Below are positions 1 through 5,534 of a DNA stretch of 6,233 nt, in pieces (within the stretch, counting starts at the first letter, position 1; each line of letters opens with the position of its first letter). The notes under the pieces were generated by a model, which searched no databases, had not been told where the DNA came from, and saw only the letters and a program-made list of their open reading frames with translations. Both the position numbers and the translations under genes were made by a program. This DNA is from Bacteroidota bacterium (GTDB lineage: Bacteria; Bacteroidota; Bacteroidia; B-17B0; Aurantibacillaceae), in the NCBI GenBank assembly GCA_025359355.1, contig JANYGR010000377.1, positions 1 through 6,233 of the forward strand, in the 5' to 3' direction.

Positions 1-768
1 GGAAACATTGCTAAAGTTGTGCTAACAGGCGGTATGAGTGAATGGAAAAATAGGTATTATCAAACAGATAATTTTACACGCTTGGATACCAGTGATGTGA
101 GTATTTTCGATTTTTCGTATGCACAATTAGCCTATCAAATAAATACACACAATAAAAAACAATACGCCACCGAAGGAACCAAATTGCTCTTAAGAATAAA
201 AGCCATTACAGGTCTTGAAAGCTACTATCCGGGCTCTACATCGGCAGATACGGTTAATACTATCAATACACCAGCCCATAATTGGTTCAACATTAAACTG
301 TCCATTGATAAGTACATTAAGCCTATTAAATATTTTAAAATTGGTGTGTTTGCCGAAGGCGTATACTCCTCTCAAGATTTTTTTAGGAATTATAAAGCCA
401 CTATTTTATCAGCTCCTTCCTTTAATCCTATACCTGAAAGCCAAACCTTATTTATTGATGATTATAGAGCGCATCAATATTTAGCGGGAGGTTTAAAAGC
501 GATTGCCACGCCTTACAAAAATTTTGATTTACGTTTTGAAGGCTATTTTTATCAACCTGTTTATTCTATCCTAAAAACAAGTGATGGAAAAGCAACCTAC
601 TCTACTCCTTTTTTATACAATCACTTTTTAGGAATGGCTGCCTTTGTGTATCATTCGCCCATTGGCCCATTGAGCCTTGGTATAAATTACTATGATAAAA
701 CGGATAATAACTTTTCGTTTTTCTTTCATATAGGATACACGATTTACAATAAAAAATCAATTGATTAA
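1..768 (+). CDS. Patatin-like phospholipase with outer-membrane barrel, C-terminal part (5' truncated by window)
   Basis: The frame is open from base 1 to a TAA at 766-768, giving 255 visible residues; the true start lies upstream. The fragment is rich in alternating aromatic and polar beta-strands and ends in a barrel-like tail: a P-I-G-P-L-S-L-G turn/strand, then N-Y-Y-D, F-S-F-F-F-H-I-G-Y and I-Y-N-K-K-S. From memory, this tail is typical of the large Bacteroidota patatin-like proteins built like PlpD (patatin lipase, POTRA-like link, 16-strand BamA/TamA-type barrel). The catalytic Ser-Asp patatin domain would be off-window, so hydrolase activity is inferred from the family only. If right, the protein sits in the outer membrane. 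A plain BamA/TamA-like surface antigen is the main alternative. It converges on the RNase Z gene with a 23-base gap. Confidence 0.68.
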   Translation, partial: GNIAKVVLTGGMSEWKNRYYQTDNFTRLDTSDVSIFDFSYAQLAYQINTHNKKQYATEGTKLLLRIKAITGLESYYPGSTSADTVNTINTPAHNWFNIKLSIDKYIKPIKYFKIGVFAEGVYSSQDFFRNYKATILSAPSFNPIPESQTLFIDDYRAHQYLAGGLKAIATPYKNFDLRFEGYFYQPVYSILKTSDGKATYSTPFLYNHFLGMAAFVYHSPIGPLSLGINYYDKTDNNFSFFFHIGYTIYNKKSID

Positions 769-781
769 TTGGTTTTATAAA

Positions 782-820
782 CTAAGAAGGATTACACTAA
801 AAAAACAGTTCCTTCCTTAG
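782..820. terminator. Possible shared terminator hairpin between convergent genes
   Basis: CTAAGAAGGA (782-791) can pair with TCCTTCCTTAG (810-820): ten base pairs with one bulged C at 815 and an 18-base loop. It straddles the gap between the patatin-like gene (stop 766-768) and the end of the RNase Z gene (stop 792-794), so it could stop transcription from both sides. Neither strand has a strong U-run after the stem: the minus strand reads TTTATAAAA and the plus strand CTAGATC. The call is therefore tentative. Confidence 0.35.
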
Positions 821-1711
821 CTAGATCTGTTTGTGCAAACACGGGAATTGCTTCTTCTAAAAATAAATTCAAATCATCGTATCGTGCCGAAAAATGACCT
901 AAAATTAATTTTTGTGCATCACAAAGTGTTGCCATTTTAGCAGCTTGATAAGCAGTGCTATGAAAGGTTTGCGCCGCTCTATCTTTTTTATTTTCTAAAA
1001 AAGTTGATTCATGATACAATAGATTAACTCCTTTTATATCCTCAGCCAGCGCTTCAAAAAAACGAGTGTCACTGCAAAAGGCATAACTACGGGGTTTAGG
1101 AGAATCAATAGTCAAGGTTTCGTTTTTAATTGTATTTCCATTATTATCAATGGCGTCAAATCCTTGTTTTAGTTTATGGATCTCCGCAAAGGATACATCC
1201 ATTTTTTCTAATTTATATTTATCAATCGATCGTGGTAAGGGTTTTTCTTTAAACAAAAATCCTGTAGTAGCAATGCGATGTTGCAAAGGAATACTATATA
1301 CTTCAACCTTATCATCTTCCCATAACTTTTGTTTTATTTTATCTTGTGTATGTATAAAATGAAGTTGATAATTCAAATGCGCATCCGAAAAGCGATGAAT
1401 GGTTTGTATCATTTCTTCTAACTCTTTAGGCGCATAAATGGTTAACTCATTTTGCCGTCCTAATAAATTCATACTCGCCAAAAGCCCAGGTAATCCTAAA
1501 ATATGGTCGCCATGTAAATGGCTAATAAAAATATGATTAACACTTTGAAACCTCGTTTTGTATTTACGTAATTGTATTTGAGTCCCTTCGCCACAATCTA
1601 TTAAAAAAACCGCTCAGCTATGTTTAATAACTGAGCGGTTGGATTCCTTGTTGATGTTGGTGTTGCAGCACTACTTCCTAATATTAATAATTCAAAAGTT
1701 TGCTGAGACAT
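792..1711 (-). pseudogene. rnz: Ribonuclease Z (tRNA 3' endonuclease), interrupted by a one-base frameshift
   Basis: RNase Z is the cytosolic zinc metallo-beta-lactamase-fold enzyme that trims tRNA 3' trailers. From ATG at 1711 the reading starts M-S-Q-Q-T-F-E-L-L-I-L-G-S-S-A-A-T-P and reaches E-R-F-F, then meets TAA at 1603-1601. The run there has seven T. One more T would give E-R-F-F-L-I-D-C-G-E-G-T-Q, the expected family sequence, and continue to the stop at 794-792. The restored protein is 306 residues, the normal length for bacterial RNase Z. All metal-site motifs are then present: HLHGDH 65-70, H145 (PLQH), D215 (CSDTR), H234 (YHEST) and H273 (GHFSARY). The long downstream frame alone (first possible start TTG at 1481) lacks HLHGDH and could not be active. 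The cause may be a sequence error, true decay, or slippage at the T run. It lies 23 bases after the T9SS gene on the same strand. Confidence 0.9.
1603..1640 (-). terminator. Terminator-like hairpin plus T7 inside the 5' part of rnz
   Basis: On the minus strand AACCGCTCAG (1640-1631) and CTGAGCGGTT (1617-1608) form a perfect 10-bp stem, six of the pairs G-C, with a 13-base loop. The T run (1609-1603) begins in the last two stem bases and continues straight after it. This is the layout of an intrinsic terminator in the direction of transcription. It lies within codons 24-37 of rnz, about 95 bases after the stop of the T9SS gene, which has no other terminator candidate. It could terminate or attenuate read-through from that gene. 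The same T run is where the rnz frame is lost. The stem also encodes conserved N-P-T-A-Q and A-E-R-F-F residues, so coincidence is possible. Confidence 0.5.
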
Positions 1712-1734
1712 AAGTGATTGATAAGAGTACTTTG

Positions 1735-2577
1735 TTAATTATTAATAACCATCATACGTTTAGTAACGACAGCATTTTTATATTTTAATGAATAGATATA
1801 CGTACCACTCGATAAATTAGATGCATTAAATGTCACTTTATTGTCACCTAAAATAGTTTTAACTGTTTGTTGATGAACAATTGATCCAAGCGCATTGTAA
1901 ACAGTGATGGTTGCATCGTCTTCACCTTCTACATAAAATTTAATATCAGTGATGGATGAAAATGGATTAGGTTGATTTTGATACAAGCCCATTTTATCTT
2001 TTCCAATTTCTTGAACACCTGCGGGTGCGCTAATGTTGATTATATAATATTTTAGAAATTGAGTAGCTACTAGCGACCCTGAACCACCTGATATATTTGC
2101 AGGAACTGGGCAGGCACCGAAAGATTGAGTTACCCATGGCTGAACACTAATTTGTAATGTATAAGAACCTGCGGTTGTAGGTGTACCATATATGCTGGCA
2201 CAATTATTTGCACCACCCGGAAACAACAAAGAAGGAGCTCCATTAATAATTCCATTTGCTGTTATAGTTGACGATGAACCAATCATTAAACCTGGAGGGA
2301 AATTGTAATTGGTAATGGTTGATGGTGTTGAAATCACAAATTTATTAAAGCAAAAATGAAAAGTAACCGTGGTATCCTTTGGAACTTTCACTGTTAAATT
2401 TTGTACATAAGGTACGCCAACTGTTCCTGATATAAAGTTAGTAGCGCTGTCTGGCCAAACACCAATTTTATTACTACTAATAAAGGTAGGGTTTAATGAA
2501 CAGGTTGGAACAGTTTGAGCCACTACCGATGTAAGTGTTGCTGTAATTGCTAATAAAGTTAAGTAGATTTTTTTCAT
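1735..2577 (-). CDS. Secreted protein with T9SS type A C-terminal sorting domain
   Basis: This is a 280-residue exported protein of unknown specific function. Residues 1-20 form a classic signal peptide (MKK, hydrophobic core, V-V-A) with predicted cleavage before Gln21, leaving the N-terminal glutamine common in Bacteroidota exported proteins. The middle (about 45-185) is Ser/Thr/Pro/Gly-rich beta-sandwich-like sequence. It includes a G-T-P-T-T-A-G-S-Y-T-L stretch (131-141) typical of putative Ig (He_PIG-like) folds, and four cysteines (26, 76, 126, 156) that could form disulfides. Residues about 196-280 are a Por secretion C-terminal sorting domain: Y-Q-N-Q-P-N-P-F, I-T-V-Y-N-A-L-G, then L-S-S-G-T-Y-I-Y-S-L and a basic end V-T-K-R-M-M-V. 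It is expected to cross the outer membrane by T9SS and be anchored or released. No catalytic motif is visible; an adhesin or surface-layer role is a guess. The ATG at 2577 fits the signal peptide directly. Confidence 0.9.
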   Translation of the reverse strand: MKKIYLTLLAITATLTSVVAQTVPTCSLNPTFISSNKIGVWPDSATNFISGTVGVPYVQNLTVKVPKDTTVTFHFCFNKFVISTPSTITNYNFPPGLMIGSSSTITANGIINGAPSLLFPGGANNCASIYGTPTTAGSYTLQISVQPWVTQSFGACPVPANISGGSGSLVATQFLKYYIINISAPAGVQEIGKDKMGLYQNQPNPFSSITDIKFYVEGEDDATITVYNALGSIVHQQTVKTILGDNKVTFNASNLSSGTYIYSLKYKNAVVTKRMMVINN

Positions 2578-2615
2578 AGTAATAGATTTAAAGTTAGAGT
2601 TTAGGTTTATAAACT

Positions 2616-2758
2616 ATTTTAATTTCAGGGATCTCTAAAAATTCATTTTTCGAGGCGAACAAGTTTTTGAAAACGTAGAATACGTTGGTATTTGAGGCTT
2701 TCAAAAATGCAGTTCAACGATGAAAAAGGAATTAAATAGAGGTTCCCTAAAGTAAAAT
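2616..2758. repeat. Nested imperfect palindrome, about 143 bp, MITE- or REP-like intergenic element
   Basis: The gap between pyrB (ends 2833) and the T9SS gene (starts 2577) contains paired arms arranged symmetrically. From outside in: ATTTTA 2616-2621 with TAAAAT 2753-2758; AGGGA 2627-2631 with TCCCT 2744-2748; CTCTA 2633-2637 with TAGAG 2737-2741; AATTCATTTTTC 2640-2651 with GAAAAAGGAATT 2722-2733 (one mismatch); GAAC 2657-2660 with GTTC 2712-2715; TTTTTGAAA 2664-2672 with TTTCAAAAA 2699-2707. Near the centre is a small hairpin, ACGTA-gaa-TACGT (2673-2685). No protein is encoded. As RNA or single-stranded DNA it would form one long interrupted hairpin. It may act as a 3' structure or terminator for pyrB, or be a non-autonomous mobile or dispersed repeat. 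Copy number elsewhere in the genome cannot be seen here. Confidence 0.7.
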
Positions 2759-2832
2759 TAAAATAATTTCGTTTAAATCGCCTGATTTTAACAAAGAAAT
2801 AAGGGAAAGTTTTAAACAAGAACTATAATCTA

Positions 2833-3756
2833 TTATTGGCGCCCTGCAAGCAAGAACATCACAGCCATGCGAACCGCTACACCGTTTTCTACCTGATCTA
2901 AAATAATGGATTGACTAGAATCCGCTACATCAGAGGTAATTTCAACACCTCTGTTAATAGGGCCTGGATGCATGATGATTATTTTTTTAGATAAAGAATC
3001 TAATAATTGTTTATCCAAACCATACAACATCGTGTATTCTCTGATAGATGGGAAAAACTTAATGTCTTGTCTCTCTAATTGTATACGAAGCATGTTTGCA
3101 ACATCACACCATTCAAGTGTTTTACGCAAATCTGTTTCTACGGTCACTCCAAGACTTTCAATGTATTTTGGAATCAATGTCGTTGGTCCGCACACTTTTA
3201 CATCAGCACCTAATTTTTGTAAGCAAAATATATTAGATAAAGCCACACGCGAATGTAAGATGTCACCCACTATAGCAATTTTTTTACCTTTCAAATCACC
3301 TAATTTTTCTTGCATCGAAAACGCATCTAGTAAGGCTTGTGTAGGGTGTTCGTGAGCGCCATCTCCAGCATTTACGATTTTCGCATTTACTTTTTTTGAT
3401 AAAAATAATGCAGCTCCCGGACTTGAATGTCGCATCACAATCATATCCACTTTCATTGCTAAAATATTATTAACGGTATCAATTAAGGTCTCACCTTTTT
3501 TAACAGAAGATGATGATGCTGAAAAATTAACGGTATCGGCACTTAATCGCTTTTGGGCTAATTCAAAGGATAAACGGGTACGAGTAGAGTTTTCGAAAAA
3601 CAAATTGGCAACCGTAATATCACGTAAAGAAGGTACTTTTTTAATAGGACGATTAATTACTTCTTTAAAATTTTTAGCGGTATCTAATATTAATTCTATA
3701 TCTGCTTTAGTGATATATTTTATGCCTAATAAATGATTAACGCTTAAATTGCTCAT
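2833..3756 (-). CDS. pyrB: Aspartate carbamoyltransferase catalytic subunit
   Basis: Catalyses carbamoyl phosphate + L-aspartate to N-carbamoyl-aspartate, the committed step of pyrimidine synthesis, in the cytosol. At 307 residues it has the usual length for the catalytic chain and carries all the key motifs. These are F-E-N-S-T-R-T-R (54-61, carbamoyl-phosphate loop), S-S-V-K-K-G-E-T (83-90, with the catalytic-loop Lys), M-R-H (108-110), H-P-T-Q-A-L-L-D (137-144), H-S-R (168-170), L-R-I-Q-L-E-R (223-229) and H-P-G-P-I-N-R-G-V-E (263-272). No PyrI regulatory gene is visible nearby. The ATG at 3756 places the family-typical N-terminus correctly. It lies 133 bases downstream of the DinB-family gene and in line with pyrR, which suggests a pyrimidine-linked transcript. 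The leader shows no recognisable PyrR-binding anti-antiterminator loop. The palindromic element follows the stop. Confidence 0.98.
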   Translation of the reverse strand: MSNLSVNHLLGIKYITKADIELILDTAKNFKEVINRPIKKVPSLRDITVANLFFENSTRTRLSFELAQKRLSADTVNFSASSSSVKKGETLIDTVNNILAMKVDMIVMRHSSPGAALFLSKKVNAKIVNAGDGAHEHPTQALLDAFSMQEKLGDLKGKKIAIVGDILHSRVALSNIFCLQKLGADVKVCGPTTLIPKYIESLGVTVETDLRKTLEWCDVANMLRIQLERQDIKFFPSIREYTMLYGLDKQLLDSLSKKIIIMHPGPINRGVEITSDVADSSQSIILDQVENGVAVRMAVMFLLAGRQ

Positions 3757-3824
3757 GTTTACGTTTGTTGTTTGATTTAAGTTTTTGTTTTAGAATAATT
3801 TATTTTTTGAATTACTCAATATGC

Positions 3825-3882
3825 TCCCTTTAATCCCTATAGTCTCTTTTGTCTCCCCTATCCCTTCAATCTCTTAAGTCCC
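3825..3882. repeat. Degenerate 9-nt tandem repeat, 6.4 units, in the DinB-pyrB gap
   Basis: Read on the plus strand, six consecutive 9-mers start with TCCC or TCTC in exact register: TCCCTTTAA, TCCCTATAG, TCTCTTTTG, TCTCCCCTA, TCCCTTCAA, TCTCTTAAG, then a partial TCCC. The consensus is about TCYCTTNAR; on the transcribed (minus-strand) RNA this is a purine-rich GRGAYT-type array. It ends 68 bases upstream of the pyrB ATG and begins only a few bases after the DinB stop. Stops in the array on the minus strand (for example TAA in one unit) argue against coding. Function is unknown: slippage-born low-complexity DNA, an mRNA spacer, or a protein-binding array are all possible. Confidence 0.75.
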
Positions 3883-3889
3883 ATCGTTC

Positions 3890-4396
3890 TTACAAATATC
3901 TTTCTTTCACAACATTTACATGATGCTGTACATGTCCGCACATAAAATAACCTAATGCTAATACACTTGCTTCTCCTGCACTCATTTTTCCTTTTAAGGC
4001 GAGTTCTTTAGCAGAAAGTTGTTTAAACATTAATACATTAGATAAACGAACGGAATCAAATTCATCCATCAATAATTGCATATTTGTTTCTCCTAAATTT
4101 GCATTTGCTGCATACATATTCTCGTCAAAGCTCGGGTTTAATTGATTGTCACCACGTGCAAAACGCAAGGCTCTGTAACTCAAAATACGCTCTGTGTCGA
4201 TGATGTGGTTAAATACCTGTTTCACAGTCCACTTTCCATCATCATAAAAATAAGATACTTTTTGACGAGGAATAGCTTCCATAAAATCCAACGTAGATTG
4301 GTGATTCGCTTTTAATGCAGAAACTACATCTCCTTCTTCTATCAGATTGATGTAGTTTTCAAAGTACGGTATATAATCTTCTTTTTTTGGTCTCAT
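3890..4396 (-). CDS. DinB/YfiT-like four-helix metalloprotein (DinB_2 superfamily)
   Basis: This is a 168-residue, largely helical protein of the DinB/YfiT-like putative metalloenzyme superfamily. The key block is G-K-W-T-V-K-Q-V-F-N-H-I-I-D-T-E-R (54-70), with metal ligand His64, followed by R-A-L-R-F-A-R-G-D (75-83). The C-terminal helix G-H-V-Q-H-H-V-N-V-V-K-E-R-Y (154-167) supplies the remaining histidines (155, 158, 159). Length and order match the family. Members include thiol-dependent S-transferases (bacillithiol or mycothiol linked), but substrates are mostly unknown and none is implied here. No signal peptide or membrane segment is present, so it is cytosolic. The start is ATG at 4396. 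It lies between pyrR (83-base gap) and pyrB (133-base gap) on the same strand, with 9-nt repeat arrays on both sides, so it is probably co-transcribed. A link to pyrimidine metabolism is not established. Confidence 0.9.
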   Translation of the reverse strand: MRPKKEDYIPYFENYINLIEEGDVVSALKANHQSTLDFMEAIPRQKVSYFYDDGKWTVKQVFNHIIDTERILSYRALRFARGDNQLNPSFDENMYAANANLGETNMQLLMDEFDSVRLSNVLMFKQLSAKELALKGKMSAGEASVLALGYFMCGHVQHHVNVVKERYL

Positions 4397-4441
4397 GTTT
4401 TAATGTTGTTGTATGTTGTATCCTATTTGTGATTGTTGCAG

Positions 4442-4477
4442 TCCCTTCAATCCCTTATGTCTTTTTAGTCTTTAAAA
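4442..4477. repeat. Degenerate 9-nt tandem repeat, 4 units, in the pyrR-DinB gap
   Basis: Four units in exact 9-base register on the plus strand: TCCCTTCAA, TCCCTTATG, TCTTTTTAG, TCTTTAAAA. The first 20 bases (4442-4461) match 3861-3880 of the other array at 18 of 20 positions, so the two arrays are clearly related. The array ends two bases before the pyrR stop codon (4480-4482) and stays outside both coding regions. On the minus strand it reads as purine-rich units ending about 45 bases upstream of the DinB ATG. Confidence 0.65.
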
Positions 4478-4479
4478 AA

Positions 4480-5010
4480 CTATTTATCAATTAAAGTCAC
4501 TCTATCTTTTCCGTCTGTTTCTTTCCAATCTACTTTTACATTTTGGGTTGAAATAGAATCAATGGTTAATCCCACGTACTTGGCTTGTATAGGCACATGT
4601 CTGCTAAATCTTCTATCCACTAACACAAGTAATTCTACGTCGCTAGGTCTGCCAAAAGCCAACATCGCATCCAAGCCTGCACGTATGGTTCGTCCTGTAT
4701 ACAAAACGTCATCTATTAAAATCACGTTTTTATCTTCAATAATAAAATTGATATTTGTTTGATTAGGAATTAATTCTTTTTTACGAAAATCATCTCTGTA
4801 AAAAGTCGTGTCTAAATCACCACAATTAATTTTTTTCTTTAAAATTCCCTCTAATAATTTTTGAATGCGGTGCGCTAAATAAATACCGCGTGGCTGAAGT
4901 CCAATGATTACGCTTTCACTAAAATCGTTATGAACTTCAATTAATTGATAACAAAGGCGAGTTAAAGTAACTTCAAGTTGTTTATTTTCTAGTAGAACTC
5001 TTGGTTTCAC
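4480..5010 (-). CDS. pyrR: PyrR: pyr regulator / uracil phosphoribosyltransferase
   Basis: A cytosolic type I phosphoribosyltransferase of the PyrR family. In Bacillus, PyrR binds pyr mRNA leaders in response to UMP and also makes UMP from uracil and PRPP. At 176 residues it has the family length. Visible motifs are I-G-L-Q-P-R-G-I-Y-L-A (36-46), G-D-L-D-T-T-F-Y-R-D-D (64-74, matching the PyrR L-D-x-T-x-Y-R-D-D signature) and the PRPP loop V-I-L-I-D-D-V-L-Y-T-G-R-T (96-108). V-D-R-R-F-S-R-H-V-P-I-Q-A-K-Y-V-G (131-147) follows. The start is GTG at 5010: it gives the correct family N-terminus, no ATG is available, and an in-frame TGA lies 12 bases upstream of the GTG (5025-5023). It heads the cluster pyrR, DinB, pyrB. 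No attenuator leader precedes it, so whether this protein regulates by RNA binding or is mainly an enzyme cannot be told. Confidence 0.95.
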   Translation of the reverse strand: MKPRVLLENKQLEVTLTRLCYQLIEVHNDFSESVIIGLQPRGIYLAHRIQKLLEGILKKKINCGDLDTTFYRDDFRKKELIPNQTNINFIIEDKNVILIDDVLYTGRTIRAGLDAMLAFGRPSDVELLVLVDRRFSRHVPIQAKYVGLTIDSISTQNVKVDWKETDGKDRVTLIDK

Positions 5011-5023
5011 GAATGTGTTTTTT

Positions 5024-5031
5024 CAAAAGTA
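5024..5031 (-). promoter_or_regulatory. Candidate Bacteroidota -7 promoter box for pyrR
   Basis: On the minus strand TACTTTTG (5031-5024) matches the Bacteroidota sigma-ABfr -7 consensus TAnnTTTG exactly. It ends 13 bases before the pyrR GTG, which would give a leader of roughly ten bases or less. No TTG is seen about 20 bases further upstream for a -33 element. The whole 61-base divergent gap to the MarR-family gene (5011-5071) is very AT-rich and includes a short perfect palindrome, AATAATTATT (5031-5040), touching this box. I see no convincing box for the MarR-family gene. Confidence 0.4.
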
Positions 5032-5071
5032 ATAATTATTTTTTAATATATTTATAGACTTAATAAATACC

Positions 5072-5521
5072 TTGAAAATAGAAGACGAAATACAGCAAAA
5101 AAAGTTTAAAGACGATTATCAAAAATTAGTCGTGAATTTGCTATATACATCCAATTGGATGAATGCTCATTTCGAAATGCTGTTTAAAGGCTCTGATATT
5201 ACCCTCCAACAATACAATGTACTCAGGATATTACGAGGGCAATTCCCCAATCCATCAAGCATTAAATTAATAAAAGAACGCATGTTGGATAGAATGAGCG
5301 ATGCCTCAAGAATTGTAGATAAATTAGTAGCTAAGAAATTAGTGATCCGCAAGCAATCAGATAACGATAAGAGAAGCGTCGATGTTGTTATTTCGGATAT
5401 TGGCCTAAATCTTCTGCACTCTTTAGATGTATTAGATGATAAGTCGAAAGAACTGTTGAAATCCTTATCAAAAGCCGAAATAACCGAATTAAATAACTTG
5501 CTAGATAAATTAAGAGGTTAG
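5072..5521 (+). CDS. MarR-family winged-helix transcriptional regulator
   Basis: A 149-residue dimeric winged helix-turn-helix DNA-binding protein. The order fits MarR: N-terminal dimerisation helix (about 10-40); first DNA-binding helices around I-T-L-Q-Q-Y-N-V-L-R-I-L-R-G-Q (43-57); recognition region R-M-L-D-R-M-S-D-A-S-R-I-V-D-K-L (70-85); beta wing D-N-D-K-R-S-V-D-V-V-I-S (97-108); C-terminal dimerisation helix (about 120-148). The TTG at 5072 is chosen as start because it gives the family N-terminus (K-I-E-D-E-I-Q-Q-K-K-F); no in-frame ATG precedes it, and the first internal ATG at residue 30 would remove the dimerisation helix. No ligand-sensing Cys pair is evident. It is divergent from pyrR by 61 bases and converges on the MauE/DoxX-like gene with a 13-base gap. 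Its target and signal are unknown; autoregulation through the shared gap is plausible. Confidence 0.9.
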   Translation: MKIEDEIQQKKFKDDYQKLVVNLLYTSNWMNAHFEMLFKGSDITLQQYNVLRILRGQFPNPSSIKLIKERMLDRMSDASRIVDKLVAKKLVIRKQSDNDKRSVDVVISDIGLNLLHSLDVLDDKSKELLKSLSKAEITELNNLLDKLRG

Positions 5522-5534
5522 TTTTTTGCCTGTT

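Noticed and set aside
792..1481. A separate, complete 229-residue protein starting at TTG 1481
   Set aside because: The frame stays open upstream to 1613 and encodes the HLHGDH metal motif just before this TTG. It is the 3' part of the frameshifted RNase Z, not an independent gene.
2589..2596. TAACTTTA on the minus strand as a -7 promoter box for the T9SS gene
   Set aside because: It misses the final G of TAnnTTTG and has no TTG at -33. Near-matches are frequent in AT-rich DNA, so it was not annotated.
2771..2817. GTTTAAA / TTTAAAC inverted repeat as the pyrB terminator
   Set aside because: The stem is seven bases, almost all A-T, with a 33-base loop and no U-run on the pyrB strand; chance pairing is likely in this AT-rich gap.
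2972..3355. Plus-strand open frame of 127 codons antisense to pyrB
   Set aside because: It lies wholly inside a strongly supported pyrB frame, has no recognisable domain and reads as an antisense shadow. The same applies to the shorter frames opposite or overlapping the patatin-like, RNase Z, pyrR and MarR genes.
3793..3817. GAATAATT / AATTACTC hairpin in the pyrB leader as a PyrR attenuator
   Set aside because: It is a short A-T-rich stem with a G-U pair, it lacks the conserved PyrR-binding loop bases, and no U-run follows it.
3825..3882. CRISPR-like array
   Set aside because: Units are only 9 bases, degenerate and contiguous, with no spacers and no cas genes.
3825..3882. G-quadruplex on the minus strand
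   Set aside because: The G-tracts (mostly GGG) are separated by uneven and partly long loops, so a stable quadruplex is not convincing.
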